Assembly: GCA_017467885.1 (NCBI GenBank)
Contig: JAFUKC010000011.1
Coordinates: 1-50,440 of the forward strand
Direction: 5' to 3'
DNA length: 50,440 nucleotides
Origin: Bacteroidaceae bacterium
GTDB taxonomy: Bacteria; Bacteroidota; Bacteroidia; Bacteroidales; Bacteroidaceae
Shown here: one piece after another, positions 25,364-34,469 of the stretch
How the letters are laid out: each line of letters starts with the position of its first letter
Position numbering within the stretch: position 1 is the first letter of the stretch
Notes under the pieces: model-generated
Databases searched by the model: none
What the model saw: only the letters and a program-made list of their open reading frames with translations
Told to the model about the DNA's origin: nothing
Made by a program: the position numbers and the translations under genes

Positions 25364-27235
25364 ATGGAATATAAGGAAATCGATTGCGGAGTGGAGGAGT
25401 TGCTCGAAACGTTGGCACGACGTTTGTCTGAAGAGGATGTTACACGTATAAAGGATGCATATCTCTTTGCAAAAGAGGCACATAAGGAACAACGGCGTAA
25501 ATCGGGTGAGCCCTATATAATGCATCCGCTGGCTGTTGCGCGCATTGTAGCCAACGAGTTGGGATTGGGAGCGAATCCTATTATTGCCGCTTTTCTGCAC
25601 GATGTAGCCGAAGATACACAATACACCATCGATGATATAAAACAGCGTTATGGCGATGACGTGGCATTTCTTGTAAATGTGGTAACAAAGAAGAAAAAGA
25701 AGCAGTATGAATCGTCGAAGCAGATAGATAATTATAAACAGATGCTTGCATCGTTGCACTACGATATTCGTGCTTTGCTTATCAAACTTGCCGACCGCCT
25801 GCATAATATGCGTACATTAAGCAGTATGCGTCCCGATAAGCAGATGAAGATTGCCGGCGAAACAGACTATTTTTATGCACCATTGGCGCATCGTTTGGGA
25901 TTATATCACATCAAGCGCGAGTTGGAGAATCTCTCTTTCCGTTATCGTTGTCCGCGTGAATATGCCCAATTGGAAGATGCCATTGCCGATGAACAGATGG
26001 AGAAGGTTACAGCGTTGCGTACATTTATGTCGAAGATAGAGCAGATGCTTGAGGAAAATGATATTATGCTTGCACGTACCGAGTTACAGTGCCGTGGCCC
26101 GTACAGTACGTGGAAAAAGATGCATGCATCGGGGTGTGATTTCAATCATGTTGAAGGTAAGTATTATATTCGTATCATATATCCTTACGGACACGACTAC
26201 TCCGAGAAGGATATGAGCCTTAAAATATATTCGTTGCTCACCGACCGCTTTAAAGAGAAACCGGGCAGTGTAGCCAACTTTATCGACTCACCAAAGGAGA
26301 ACGGCTACCAAAGCTTTCATGTGAAGCTGCTTACCGATGCCGGTACATGGGAGGAGATACACATATCATCGGAACGTATGGTGCGTAAATCGCAGTTCGG
26401 TTGTCTTTCGGAGCGCAATGATGGGAATATTGTAAATTGGATTGAAAAGTTCAAATTGTTGTTGCAAGATATTGCTTCACATGGAAAGGAGATGGAGTAC
26501 ATGGAAGGTGTAACCTCTTCGTTCTACAACGATGATATTATGGTGTTTACGCCGCAGGGTAAAGGTGTCATTTTGCCTAAAGATGCTTCGGCACTCGATT
26601 TTGCTTTCGAAATACATAGCAAATTGGGCGAACATGCACAATTCGCAAGGATAAACGGTATTTTATCTTCGGTAAAGACAATTCTGCATCGCGGTGATTG
26701 TGTCGAGATAGGTACAAATGAAAATGTTGTGCCTTCGGCCGATTGGCTTGAGCATGTATCTACTTATAAAGCAAAATCGCATCTGCATTCGATTCTGAAC
26801 AAACAGAAACAGTTGCAATATAAACGCTGTTCCACTTGTCATCCGCTACCGGGCGATGAGGTTATAGGCTTCCGTTCCGAGGATGGCTCTATAACATTGC
26901 ATCGTCGCGATTGTAAGTCGGCAATTCGTTTAGCCTCACAAAAGGGTGATGATATTGTTGCCGTAAACTTCGAGGAGGATATAGATTTTCTCTATCCGGC
27001 GAAGATAAGCATTACAGCCATCGACCGTTATCATCTTTTGAGCGATATTATAGATTGCATAACAAACCGTCTGCATCTTTCATTAAATCATATTATAACA
27101 GAAAGTATCGACCAGATTGTTACATGTACAATGGTTTTCTCAATCCATTCTTCGGCTGAATTACAAAAGGTTATTGCAGATATCTCCACCATCGATGGAG
27201 TAGACGAGGTCAAACAGCATGTAGATGTAGAATAA
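25364..27235 (+). CDS. RelA/SpoT homologue (RSH), hydrolase motifs intact, synthetase motifs divergent
   Basis: This 623-residue protein makes or breaks (p)ppGpp in its relatives. The HD hydrolase domain (about 25-200) keeps every key residue: YIMHP (H54), FLHDVAEDT (H79, D80) and KLADRLHNMRTL (D144). The synthetase-like region (about 230-345) is eroded. RGPYSTWKKM is followed by FNHVEGKYYIRI, where active enzymes have a FDxxxDLxAxR pattern, and WEEIHISSERM replaces the usual EIQIRT. NGYQSFHVKL is kept. TGS (about 390-450), a small C/H-containing segment (CSTCHPLPGD near 489) and an ACT-like tail (about 545-620) follow. At 623 residues it is about 100 shorter than typical Rel. It is probably a hydrolase-biased paralogue. 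Confidence 0.85.
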   Translation: MEYKEIDCGVEELLETLARRLSEEDVTRIKDAYLFAKEAHKEQRRKSGEPYIMHPLAVARIVANELGLGANPIIAAFLHDVAEDTQYTIDDIKQRYGDDVAFLVNVVTKKKKKQYESSKQIDNYKQMLASLHYDIRALLIKLADRLHNMRTLSSMRPDKQMKIAGETDYFYAPLAHRLGLYHIKRELENLSFRYRCPREYAQLEDAIADEQMEKVTALRTFMSKIEQMLEENDIMLARTELQCRGPYSTWKKMHASGCDFNHVEGKYYIRIIYPYGHDYSEKDMSLKIYSLLTDRFKEKPGSVANFIDSPKENGYQSFHVKLLTDAGTWEEIHISSERMVRKSQFGCLSERNDGNIVNWIEKFKLLLQDIASHGKEMEYMEGVTSSFYNDDIMVFTPQGKGVILPKDASALDFAFEIHSKLGEHAQFARINGILSSVKTILHRGDCVEIGTNENVVPSADWLEHVSTYKAKSHLHSILNKQKQLQYKRCSTCHPLPGDEVIGFRSEDGSITLHRRDCKSAIRLASQKGDDIVAVNFEEDIDFLYPAKISITAIDRYHLLSDIIDCITNRLHLSLNHIITESIDQIVTCTMVFSIHSSAELQKVIADISTIDGVDEVKQHVDVE

Positions 27236-27247
27236 TATCTCTCTAAA

Positions 27248-27288
27248 CAATAAAAAAAACAGATATTTGATATCTGTTTTTTTTATTG
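27248..27288. terminator. Bidirectional terminator between the RSH gene and clpC
   Basis: CAATAAAAAAAACAGATAT and ATATCTGTTTTTTTTATTG are perfect arms with a 3-base loop. T-tracts occur on both strands. It separates two convergent genes and abuts the clpC stop codon. Confidence 0.9.
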
Positions 27289-29814
27289 TTATTTTTCAAT
27301 ATCGAAGCGTAACTTCTCATCTCCTTCGCAATGTACGGTAATCTTGTCACCGGGTTGTAATTTGCCGTTAAGAAGCAATTCCGAAACCTCGTCTTCAATC
27401 AGATTCTGCAGGGCACGCTTAAGCGGGCGGGCACCAAACTGAACATCGTAACCTCTCTTTGCCAAAAGTTGCTTTGCTTCGTCGGTAAGTTTTATGCCAT
27501 ATCCCATTTCTTCTATGCGGCGTACAATGTGCTCCAGCTCCAAATCTACGATGTTTTTTATGGCATCGAGGGAAAGCTGGTCGAAATTTATTATTTCGTC
27601 TACTCGGTTAAGGAATTCGGGTGCAAAACGTTTGTGCAATGCTTTCTGTATTACGTCACGTGAGTATTGCTTGTTGTCCAAACGTTCTTCTTTTGTAAAT
27701 CCTACACCCAGTCCGAAGTCCTTCAGTTCGCGCGTACCAATGTTCGATGTCATTATTATTACCGTATTGCGGAAATCTACAGTGCGGCCATAGCTGTCGG
27801 TGAGGCGTCCTTCGTCCATCACCTGCAACAGCAGGTTGAATACATCGGTGTGTGCTTTCTCTATTTCGTCGAGCAATACTATGGAGTAGGGTCGACGACG
27901 CACACGTTCGGTAAGCTGTCCTCCCTCTTCGTAACCAACATAACCCGGAGGCGCACCTACAAGACGAGAAACGGTGAACTTTTCCATGTATTCACTCATG
28001 TCTACACGTATAAGAGCATCGGCCGAACCAAACATGAATTTTGCCAATTCCTTTGCAAGCAATGTCTTTCCAACCCCGGTGGGTCCCAGGAACATGAATG
28101 TTCCTATCGGCTTGTTGGGATTCTGCAGCCCGACACGACTGCGCTGTATAGCTTTTGTAAGTTTCTCGATGGCATTATCTTGTGCAATAACTTTACTAGT
28201 GAGTTCGCTCTTCATGTTTCTCAAGCGTGTCCATTCATCCTGTTGCATACGTTGCAGGGGAATACCCGATATCATTGCAACCACATTTGCAATATTCTCG
28301 GCGTCGACTATCTCACGTTTGTCACGCATACTTTCAAGCCAACTCTCTTTTTTGCTCTTGTAGAGTTCTTTCATTTGCTTTTCTTCGTCGCGATGTTTGG
28401 CTGCCAATTCAAAATTCTGTGCTTTTACGGCAGCCATCTTCTCTTCTTCCATGCGAGCAATGCTCTTTTCAAGTTCTTCAATCTCGGCAGGAACCTTTAT
28501 ATTGCTTATGTGCATACGTGCTCCGGCTTCATCGAGGGCATCTATAGCCTTGTCGGGGAAGCAACGGTCGGTTATATACCTGTCTGTCAATTTGACACAC
28601 GTTTCCAATGCTTCGTCGGTATATGTGACATTATGGTGCTCTTCGTATCGTTCTTTGATATTGTTCAATATTGCAAGAGTATCTTGTGGTGATGTGGGCT
28701 CTACAAGAACCTTTTGGAAACGACGCTCCAACGCTCCATCCTTTTCAATGCTTTTGCGATATTCGTCGAGCGTAGTTGCGCCGATGCATTGTATTTCACC
28801 ACGTGCCAATGCCGGTTTAAGAATGTTTGCAGCATCCATTGAACCGGGTGATGAACCGGCACCCACAATTGTGTGTAACTCGTCGATAAAGAGTATTATA
28901 TTGGGGCTTTTTTCGAGTTCGTTGAGTATCGAGCGCAGACGTTCCTCGAACTGGCCGCGATATTTCGTTCCGGCAACCACAGCTGCCATGTCGAGTGAAA
29001 TTATGCGTTTGTCGAACAGCATACGCGAAGTCTTACGCTCCACAATTCTTTGTGCAAGTCCCTCGACAATAGCCGATTTTCCAACTCCGGGTTCACCGAT
29101 AAGTACCGGGTTGTTCTTCTTCCTGCGGCTCAAAATTTGTGAGATACGTTCAATCTCCTTCTCACGGCCGACAACAGGGTCAAGACGCTTCTCTTTTGCC
29201 GCTTGCGTCATATCAATGCCGAAATTGTCGAGTACAGGTGTGTCGTTCGAGGGTTTGGCTTCGCGTGTGGCCGAATAAGATTGACGATTTCCCGGCGCAT
29301 CGCTATTGTTATGCATCATTTCTTCATCCTCGTCATCTTCATCGGTGAAACCGAATCCTCCTTTTATCTCTTTACTCTCGCCGTTTATGGCTTTAATGGC
29401 ATTTTGTACCTTGTCGTAAGTTACATCATTTTGCATAAGAATGTTTGATGCCACACTGCTTTCGTCACGAAGTATCCCTAAAAGGACATGTTCGGTGTTG
29501 GTGTTGCTTTTCAGGTTACGTGCTTCCAAGGCACTGAAACGCAACACCTTCGCTGTATTCATATTCATCTCTATGTTTTCGTTGCGAGGCTCATCGTTGC
29601 TTTCTGCAACTTTTATGCGTTCCTCGATTGTCTCCTTGATTTTTTCTGTATCCACCTTCAGATATTCCAATATCTGCTTTGCTATTCCATCTTCATTTCG
29701 CATTATACCAAGCAACAGGTGCTCGGGTGCGATACTGTTGCTGCGAAGACGGTATGCCTCTTCCTTGCTCTTTATCAATATTTCAGACATTTTTTGCGAA
29801 AATTCATTGTTCAT
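27289..29814 (-). CDS. clpC: ClpC-type AAA+ chaperone/unfoldase
   Basis: This 841-residue HSP100 protein unfolds proteins for ClpP or refolds aggregates. Two Clp N-repeats lie at about 1-145. The first AAA+ domain has GEPGVGKSAIVEGLAQR (Walker A) and IILFIDELHT (Walker B). A UVR-like coiled insertion (about 420-465, IARMEEEKMAAVKAQNFELA) marks ClpC rather than ClpA. The second AAA+ domain has GPTGVGKTLLAKELAKF and VLLDEIEKAH. I choose the ATG at 29814, not the one at 29832, because GAGGAGG sits about ten bases before it. An acidic, asparagine-containing linker (DEDDEDEEMMHNNSD) follows the N-domain. Its promoter is at 29865-29872. Confidence 0.95.
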   Translation of the reverse strand: MNNEFSQKMSEILIKSKEEAYRLRSNSIAPEHLLLGIMRNEDGIAKQILEYLKVDTEKIKETIEERIKVAESNDEPRNENIEMNMNTAKVLRFSALEARNLKSNTNTEHVLLGILRDESSVASNILMQNDVTYDKVQNAIKAINGESKEIKGGFGFTDEDDEDEEMMHNNSDAPGNRQSYSATREAKPSNDTPVLDNFGIDMTQAAKEKRLDPVVGREKEIERISQILSRRKKNNPVLIGEPGVGKSAIVEGLAQRIVERKTSRMLFDKRIISLDMAAVVAGTKYRGQFEERLRSILNELEKSPNIILFIDELHTIVGAGSSPGSMDAANILKPALARGEIQCIGATTLDEYRKSIEKDGALERRFQKVLVEPTSPQDTLAILNNIKERYEEHHNVTYTDEALETCVKLTDRYITDRCFPDKAIDALDEAGARMHISNIKVPAEIEELEKSIARMEEEKMAAVKAQNFELAAKHRDEEKQMKELYKSKKESWLESMRDKREIVDAENIANVVAMISGIPLQRMQQDEWTRLRNMKSELTSKVIAQDNAIEKLTKAIQRSRVGLQNPNKPIGTFMFLGPTGVGKTLLAKELAKFMFGSADALIRVDMSEYMEKFTVSRLVGAPPGYVGYEEGGQLTERVRRRPYSIVLLDEIEKAHTDVFNLLLQVMDEGRLTDSYGRTVDFRNTVIIMTSNIGTRELKDFGLGVGFTKEERLDNKQYSRDVIQKALHKRFAPEFLNRVDEIINFDQLSLDAIKNIVDLELEHIVRRIEEMGYGIKLTDEAKQLLAKRGYDVQFGARPLKRALQNLIEDEVSELLLNGKLQPGDKITVHCEGDEKLRFDIEK

Positions 29815-29823
29815 ATCTTCTTT

Positions 29824-29830
29824 CCTCCTC
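29824..29830 (-). promoter_or_regulatory. Strong Shine-Dalgarno site of clpC
   Basis: Minus-strand GAGGAGG lies 9 bases upstream of the ATG at 29814. Such a strong site is rare in this window, where most genes have weak ones. It decides the start codon. Confidence 0.75.
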
Positions 29831-29864
29831 AATCAATTCTTTTTTGAATATTCGTTTCGGGTTG

Positions 29865-29872
29865 CAAAAATA
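29865..29872 (-). promoter_or_regulatory. -7 promoter box for clpC
   Basis: Minus-strand TATTTTTG matches TAnnTTTG, about 50 bases before the clpC ATG. Repeat copy B lies upstream of it, outside the transcript. Confidence 0.5.
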
Positions 29873-29989
29873 CAATCCTTGTCGTTCTGCTCGTAATTTA
29901 TTTACATAATATTCCTAACAAAAACCATGCCAAAGTATTAAAAATACATAACACAATTTCTATCCATGGCTGTTTTTCTGTTTTCATTT

Positions 29990-30150
29990 AGAAGTTGTTT
30001 AAATTTATATCCTTGAAATTTTTATAGGTCTTTTTTAGTATGTTTTTTCATTTTTCAAAGGCGCATAGCGGGCTATGTAACTGCAAAAAAGGCAAGCATA
30101 ACTCGCGTATAATGTAAACATAATATTAGAAAGAAATTTAAACAGCTTCT
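29990..30150 (-). repeat. Dispersed MITE-like repeat, copy B (161 bp)
   Basis: The left end is AGAAGTTGTTTAAATTTATA; the right end, read inward, is AGAAGCTGTTTAAATTTCTT. It is in the opposite orientation to copies A and C. Inside are CCTTGAAATTTTTATAGGTC and the hairpin CATAGCGGGCTATG (30064-30077). It is the shortest complete copy: about 30 bases present in copies C and D after the core are missing. It lies between the divergent genes clpC and aspS. Apart from this and the promoters, nothing else is visible in 29833-30355. Confidence 0.88.
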
Positions 30151-30237
30151 AAGACGCGTCTGAATATAAAACGTTTATTCGGGAACTATATTTTAAACAA
30201 TTCATATATTAACAGTGGTTATTCCCTTTTTTTTGCT

Positions 30238-30245
30238 TAATTTTG
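30238..30245 (+). promoter_or_regulatory. -7 promoter box for aspS
   Basis: TAATTTTG matches TAnnTTTG. The leader to the ATG at 30356 is about 105 bases. Repeat copy B lies upstream, outside the transcript. Confidence 0.6.
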
Positions 30246-30355
30246 CAGTTGCTGTGAAAGATTGGTTGCAATCACTGTAATATTGAAGTTTTATATATTA
30301 AGTTTGTTTGTACAGTTTTTCCGGCTTCCAAGAATAAAACCGAAAATATAATACA

Positions 30356-32119
30356 ATGTATCGTACAAAAACCTGTGGCGAGCTGCGTATCGCCGATGTA
30401 GAGAAAAACGTTACACTTTGCGGATGGGTGCAACGTGCCCGTAAAATGGGTGGTATGACATTCGTTGATGTGCGTGACCGTTACGGTGTTACGCAGCTTG
30501 TGTTCAGTGAGGATGTAAATGCCGAATTATGCGAGAAAGCTTCGCACCTCGGTCGTGAATATGTTATTCAGGCAACAGGTGTTGTGCGTGAGCGTCAGAG
30601 CAAGAACGCCAATATTCCTACGGGTGATATTGAGATTATCGTGGATTCATTGAATATCCTTAATGTGGCAGATACACCTCCTTTTACGATAGAGAACAAT
30701 ACCGATGGTGGTGATGATTTACGCATGAAATACCGTTACCTCGATTTGCGTCGTGAGGCTGTACGCAAAAACCTCGAGATTCGGCACCAAATGACAATGG
30801 AGGTACGTCGCTATCTCGATTCTTTGGGTTTCATCGAAGTGGAGACACCTATGCTTATTGGTTCTACTCCCGAGGGTGCTCGCGATTTTGTGGTACCTTC
30901 GCGTATGAATCCCGGGCAGTTCTATGCTCTTCCGCAAAGCCCGCAGTTGTTCAAACAGTTGCTTATGGTTTCCGGTTTCGACCGTTATTTCCAGATAGTG
31001 AAATGTTTCCGCGATGAGGATTTGCGTGCCGACCGTCAGCCCGAATTTACTCAAATAGACTGTGAAATGAGTTTTGTCGAGCAGGAGGATGTGATAACAA
31101 TATTCGAAGGCATGGCAAAGCATCTCTTCAAGACCATAAGAGGGGTAGAACTGAACGAGGCTTTCCCACGTATGACATGGCACGATGCTATGAAATACTA
31201 CGGTAGCGACAAACCAGATACTCGTTTCGAGATGAAGTTTGTAGAGTTGATGGATATTATGAAAGGGCATGGTTTTGGTGTATTTGACAGTGCCGAATAT
31301 ATCGGTGGTATATGTGCAAAAGGTGCTGCTGTATATACACGCAAACAACTCGATGCGCTTACCGATTTTGTACGTCGTCCGCAGATTGGTGCAAAGGGTA
31401 TGGTATATGCACGTGTGGAGGCTGATGGAACTGTTAAATCGAGTGTAGACAAATTCTACTCGCAGGATGTTCTTCAGCAGATGAAAGCTGCTTTCGGTGC
31501 CGAGCCCGGTGATTTGATACTTATCTTAAGCGGTGATGATACAATGAAGACACGTAAACAGTTGTGTGAATTACGTCTTGAGGTTGCCGGGCAGCTTGGC
31601 TTGCGCGACAAAAACAAGTTCTCGTGTCTTTGGGTTGTTGATTTCCCGCTTTTCGAGTATAGCGAAGAGGAAGGACGCTATATGGCAATGCATCATCCTT
31701 TTACCTCTCCGAAACCCGAGGATGTACCTTTGCTCGATACAGACATGGGTGCTGTTCGTGCAAATGCTTACGACATGGTTATCAACGGTGTAGAGGTTGG
31801 TGGCGGCTCTATACGTATCTTTGACAGTGAATTGCAGAACAAGATGTTTAAATTGTTGGGCTTTACTCCCGAACGTGCACAGCAACAGTTCGGGTGGTTG
31901 CTTGATGCGTTCAAATACGGTGCTCCTCCTCATGGCGGCTTGGCTTATGGACTCGATCGTTGGGTGAGTCTTTTTGCCGGTCTTGACAGTATTCGCGACT
32001 GTATCGCATTCCCGAAGAATAACTCGGGTCGTGATACCATGATAGATGCTCCTGCAGCTTTGGAGCAGGCACAACTCGATGAGTTGAATATTGCTTTGGA
32101 TTTAAAAGATAAGAAATAA
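30356..32119 (+). CDS. aspS: Aspartate--tRNA ligase
   Basis: This 587-residue class IIb synthetase charges tRNA-Asp. The OB-fold anticodon-binding domain is at about 1-110 ([26 protein letters not shown]). The catalytic core includes the flipping-loop region [20 protein letters not shown]. Motif 2 is [19 protein letters not shown], and motif 3 is [16 protein letters not shown] near the C-terminus. The bacterial GAD insertion lies between them (about 290-410). Length is normal. A 56-codon membrane protein gene follows after 7 bases and is probably cotranscribed. Confidence 0.97.
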   Translation: MYRTKTCGELRIADVEKNVTLCGWVQRARKMGGMTFVDVRDRYGVTQLVFSEDVNAELCEKASHLGREYVIQATGVVRERQSKNANIPTGDIEIIVDSLNILNVADTPPFTIENNTDGGDDLRMKYRYLDLRREAVRKNLEIRHQMTMEVRRYLDSLGFIEVETPMLIGSTPEGARDFVVPSRMNPGQFYALPQSPQLFKQLLMVSGFDRYFQIVKCFRDEDLRADRQPEFTQIDCEMSFVEQEDVITIFEGMAKHLFKTIRGVELNEAFPRMTWHDAMKYYGSDKPDTRFEMKFVELMDIMKGHGFGVFDSAEYIGGICAKGAAVYTRKQLDALTDFVRRPQIGAKGMVYARVEADGTVKSSVDKFYSQDVLQQMKAAFGAEPGDLILILSGDDTMKTRKQLCELRLEVAGQLGLRDKNKFSCLWVVDFPLFEYSEEEGRYMAMHHPFTSPKPEDVPLLDTDMGAVRANAYDMVINGVEVGGGSIRIFDSELQNKMFKLLGFTPERAQQQFGWLLDAFKYGAPPHGGLAYGLDRWVSLFAGLDSIRDCIAFPKNNSGRDTMIDAPAALEQAQLDELNIALDLKDKK

Positions 32120-32126
32120 CTCAATT

Positions 32127-32297
32127 ATGGGCAATAAAATTGCGAAACATCAGGTTCCGGGCCAAAAGAAGCGTAAACGCAATGCTGAAAAACATCGTCG
32201 GCAATTGATGAAGAATATTGCAATAATAGTTGTAGCAATAGTTTTTCTACTGTTTATGTTAGCAGCCTTCCTGCATCCTCCAATAGAGGTCAGATAA
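32127..32297 (+). CDS. 56-residue single-pass membrane microprotein
   Basis: The frame begins ATGGGCAATAAAATTGCG, 7 bases after the aspS stop. Residues about 1-30 are strongly basic (KKRKRNAEKHRRQ). A hydrophobic helix follows at about 31-49 (IAIIVVAIVFLLFMLAAFL), then a short tail ending PPIEVR. By the positive-inside rule the basic N-terminus should be cytoplasmic. Its stop codon lies within the left base of the terminator stem (32294-32349), which supports a gene ending exactly there. I do not recognise the family; a conserved small protein linked to aspS in Bacteroidales is plausible. Confidence 0.7.
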   Translation: MGNKIAKHQVPGQKKRKRNAEKHRRQLMKNIAIIVVAIVFLLFMLAAFLHPPIEVR

Positions 32298-32349
32298 AAA
32301 GAAATTGGGTTGTCCTGAAAGTTTAACGGACAACCCAATTTCTTTTTAT
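32294..32349. terminator. Bidirectional terminator after aspS and the microprotein gene
   Basis: ATAAAAAGAAATTGGGTTGTCC pairs perfectly over 22 bases with its partner ending in TCTTTTTAT at 32349. A- and T-tracts lie on both flanks, between convergent genes. Confidence 0.92.
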
Positions 32350-32375
32350 CTTTTACAATAAATATGGCTGATATA

Positions 32376-32786
32376 TTACCAAAACCATCCTCGCTTTTTC
32401 TTGGGTAACTCCTCGCCATTTTCCGAATAGATATCGGCCCACGTCTTTTTACTATTTATCATTTCATATATGCGTCCCCAATCGGGCAAGCCACCCAGGT
32501 TTTTGTCGTCGATAAAAAGGTCGGCATCTATTTTGCAATAGCCTCCCTCGCTATCTACATTCTCTTCGGGGAAATTCTTGTTTACAGCATAAAATTCCAC
32601 ACCACGTTCTCTGCACCAATCGACTGCTTCTTGCAATAGCGGGCCTTTACGTACGGTCCACAGTATAAGGCGATGGCGTTCGTTTGTTAACATCTTTAAG
32701 GTGGTTGTAGCAAATGGAATTTCTTTACCAATCTCGGGGTATCGGTGTTCCACAACCGTTCCGTCAAAGTCAATAGCAATTATCAT
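32376..32786 (-). CDS. BT0820-like HAD superfamily phosphatase
   Basis: This 136-residue HAD protein has the nucleophile motif IAIDFDGTVVEHRYPEIG (about D6 and D8), motif II in RLILWTVRKG, and the acidic motif IV in DLFIDDKNLGGLPDWG. This matches the small family I know from the Bacteroides protein BT0820, a putative phosphatase. It lacks a large cap domain, which suits larger substrates. The basic, aromatic C-terminus (KKKRGWFW) is unusual. Substrate unknown. Confidence 0.82.
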   Translation of the reverse strand: MIIAIDFDGTVVEHRYPEIGKEIPFATTTLKMLTNERHRLILWTVRKGPLLQEAVDWCRERGVEFYAVNKNFPEENVDSEGGYCKIDADLFIDDKNLGGLPDWGRIYEMINSKKTWADIYSENGEELPKKKRGWFW

Positions 32787-32814
32787 ATTAATTGTGTTTT
32801 TGTTTCATCTTTTG

Positions 32815-32822
32815 CGAAGATA
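32815..32822 (-). promoter_or_regulatory. Near-consensus -7 box for the BT0820-like gene
   Basis: Minus-strand TATCTTCG differs by one base from TAnnTTTG and sits 28 bases before the ATG at 32786. Confidence 0.4.
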
Positions 32823-32954
32823 ATGATTTATTTTTAATTTACAAGATAATCTTGTAATGTCGTTATATTGTAGTTTTTCTGTATTTGTTGTTTGTTTTTA
32901 TCTATACGGTTTTCTGTTGATTTCGAGAGTTCTTGTTTTATATCGTCAGGATGC

Positions 32955-33602
32955 TTATCTCTTTTGTTGTCGGAGATACTCTTTACACACAGCAGTAAGT
33001 CCGCATGAAGCGCATTCGGGTGTACGTGCCTTGCATACATATCGACCATGCAGTATGAGCCAATGATGTGCTTTGGGAATCAATTCTGCTGGAAAATATT
33101 TCATAAGTTCTGTTTCAACGCTATATGGAGTTGTGCAACGCTTGGGGACAAGTCCTATTCTGTGGCTGACGCGAAATACATGTGTGTCGACTGCCATTGC
33201 TGACTTATTATATACGACAGATTGTATTACATTTGCTGTTTTGCGACCAACCCCGGGAAGTGTTATCAGCTCTTCGAGTGTATCGGGAACCACACCACCA
33301 AAATCACTGCATAATTTCCGAGCCATCCCAACAAGGTGTTTGGCTTTGTTGTTGGGGTATGAAATACTTTTAATGTAATTGAACACTTCATCGGGATGTG
33401 CTTCGGCAAGTTCGGCCGGGCCGGAGTAGCGGGCAAGCAAGTCGGGGGTGACCATGTTTACACGCTTATCGGTGCATTGCGCCGACAATATTACAGCTAC
33501 AAGCAATTCATAGGGATTGTTATAATTAAGTTCGGTTTCGGCAACAGGCATTGCTTTTTCGAAATATTCTATTACCTGTTTATATATTTCCTGCTTTTTC
33601 AT
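32955..33602 (-). CDS. nth: Endonuclease III
   Basis: This 215-residue DNA glycosylase/AP lyase removes oxidised pyrimidines in base excision repair. The helix-hairpin-helix LPGVGRKTANVI contains the catalytic lysine. The conserved aspartate is in AVDTHVFRVSHR. The C-terminus carries the iron-sulfur cluster motif C-x6-C-x2-C-x5-C (CKARTPECASCGLTAVC). I start at the ATG at 33602 (MKKQEIYKQVIEYF), because the longer frame adds a non-homologous leader that crosses the -7 box at 33628-33635. Confidence 0.96.
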   Translation of the reverse strand: MKKQEIYKQVIEYFEKAMPVAETELNYNNPYELLVAVILSAQCTDKRVNMVTPDLLARYSGPAELAEAHPDEVFNYIKSISYPNNKAKHLVGMARKLCSDFGGVVPDTLEELITLPGVGRKTANVIQSVVYNKSAMAVDTHVFRVSHRIGLVPKRCTTPYSVETELMKYFPAELIPKAHHWLILHGRYVCKARTPECASCGLTAVCKEYLRQQKR

Positions 33603-33627
33603 AGTTGGTTTTATTTCTCCATTTATG

Positions 33628-33635
33628 CAAATGTA
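33628..33635 (-). promoter_or_regulatory. -7 promoter box for nth
   Basis: Minus-strand TACATTTG matches TAnnTTTG, 25 bases upstream of the chosen ATG at 33602. Confidence 0.55.
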
Positions 33636-33751
33636 ATAAAGTAATACGGTCCGACAAAAACGGGAACACCACAAAATATTAATTTTGATATTATTTTACA
33701 ATCAGTTATTTATTAATATAAGGTGTAAATTCTGTTATGACGATTTTTTAT

Positions 33752-33759
33752 TACCTTTG
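33752..33759 (+). promoter_or_regulatory. -7 promoter box at the start codon of the hemolysin-III gene
   Basis: TACCTTTG matches TAnnTTTG and ends only 7 bases before the ATG at 33767. Transcription would start at or within a few bases of the start codon, giving a leaderless message. Confidence 0.55.
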
Positions 33760-33766
33760 CGGTGCT

Positions 33767-34420
33767 ATGGATAAAAAATACACAAAAGAGGAGGAGTGGA
33801 TAAATGCCGTATCGCATGGTGTAGGTTTCGTTATGTCTGTTGCGGTATGTACCTTTTTTTTAGTATACGGATATAAGAGCGGTGATACTATAACAAAAAC
33901 AAGCCTATGGCTTTACATGCTTGGTGTGTTGTCGTCGTATCTGTTTTCTACATTATATCACGCGTGCAGGGCGTCGTCAGAATGGAAACAGTGTTTGCGC
34001 AGGATTGACCATGCTGCAATATATTGGCATATTGCCGGCAGTTATTCACCTATAACGCTTATTGCTCTGCGGGATGTCGATTATTGGGGGTGGGGTATTT
34101 TCTTCTTTTGTTGGTTGTGTGCATCTGTGGGGACATTATTGAGTATATTTAATTTTAATAAACAAAGTCGTCTCGAAACGCTCTGTTATGTACTTATGGG
34201 AATGACAATTCTTGTGGCTTTCAAACCATTTTACGAGAATGTCGACGGGTGGATTTTGTTTTGGGTGATAGCCGAGGGTGTAAGCTACATCATTGGTGCC
34301 ATATTATACAGTTTTCATAAAGTAAAATATATACACTCGGTTTTTCATCTCTTTGTAATTATTGGTGATGTTTGCCACATGATTGCTGTCTGGAAAATAA
34401 TTGAAATTTATTTGAGTTAA
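33767..34420 (+). CDS. Hemolysin III / PAQR family membrane protein
   Basis: This 217-residue integral membrane protein has seven predicted helices. It belongs to the PAQR/hemolysin III family, whose bacterial members are putative metal-dependent membrane hydrolases or homeostasis proteins. Family motifs are visible: NAVSHGVGF near the N-terminus, STLYHAC, RIDHAAIYWHIAGSYSP, and a C-terminal HLFVIIGDVCHMIAV with the usual histidine. I choose the ATG at 33767 (MDKKYTKEEEW) over the frame start at 33737, because the family begins there and a -7 promoter box occupies the earlier bases. The name does not imply toxin activity. Confidence 0.88.
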   Translation: MDKKYTKEEEWINAVSHGVGFVMSVAVCTFFLVYGYKSGDTITKTSLWLYMLGVLSSYLFSTLYHACRASSEWKQCLRRIDHAAIYWHIAGSYSPITLIALRDVDYWGWGIFFFCWLCASVGTLLSIFNFNKQSRLETLCYVLMGMTILVAFKPFYENVDGWILFWVIAEGVSYIIGAILYSFHKVKYIHSVFHLFVIIGDVCHMIAVWKIIEIYLS

Positions 34421-34469
34421 ATTGCGAAGAAAGGATGTGGCTTGTGACTGTTTCCAAGGGCTAAGATAA

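Noticed and set aside
27667-28692. Open frame of 341 codons antisense to clpC
   Set aside because: Long antisense frames are common opposite conserved ClpC sequence. The translation is cysteine- and phenylalanine-rich without domains, while the minus-strand clpC reading is certain.
33767-34420. Hemolysin-III protein considered as a virulence toxin
   Set aside because: The family name is historical. Sequence shows a seven-helix PAQR membrane protein with no toxin features.
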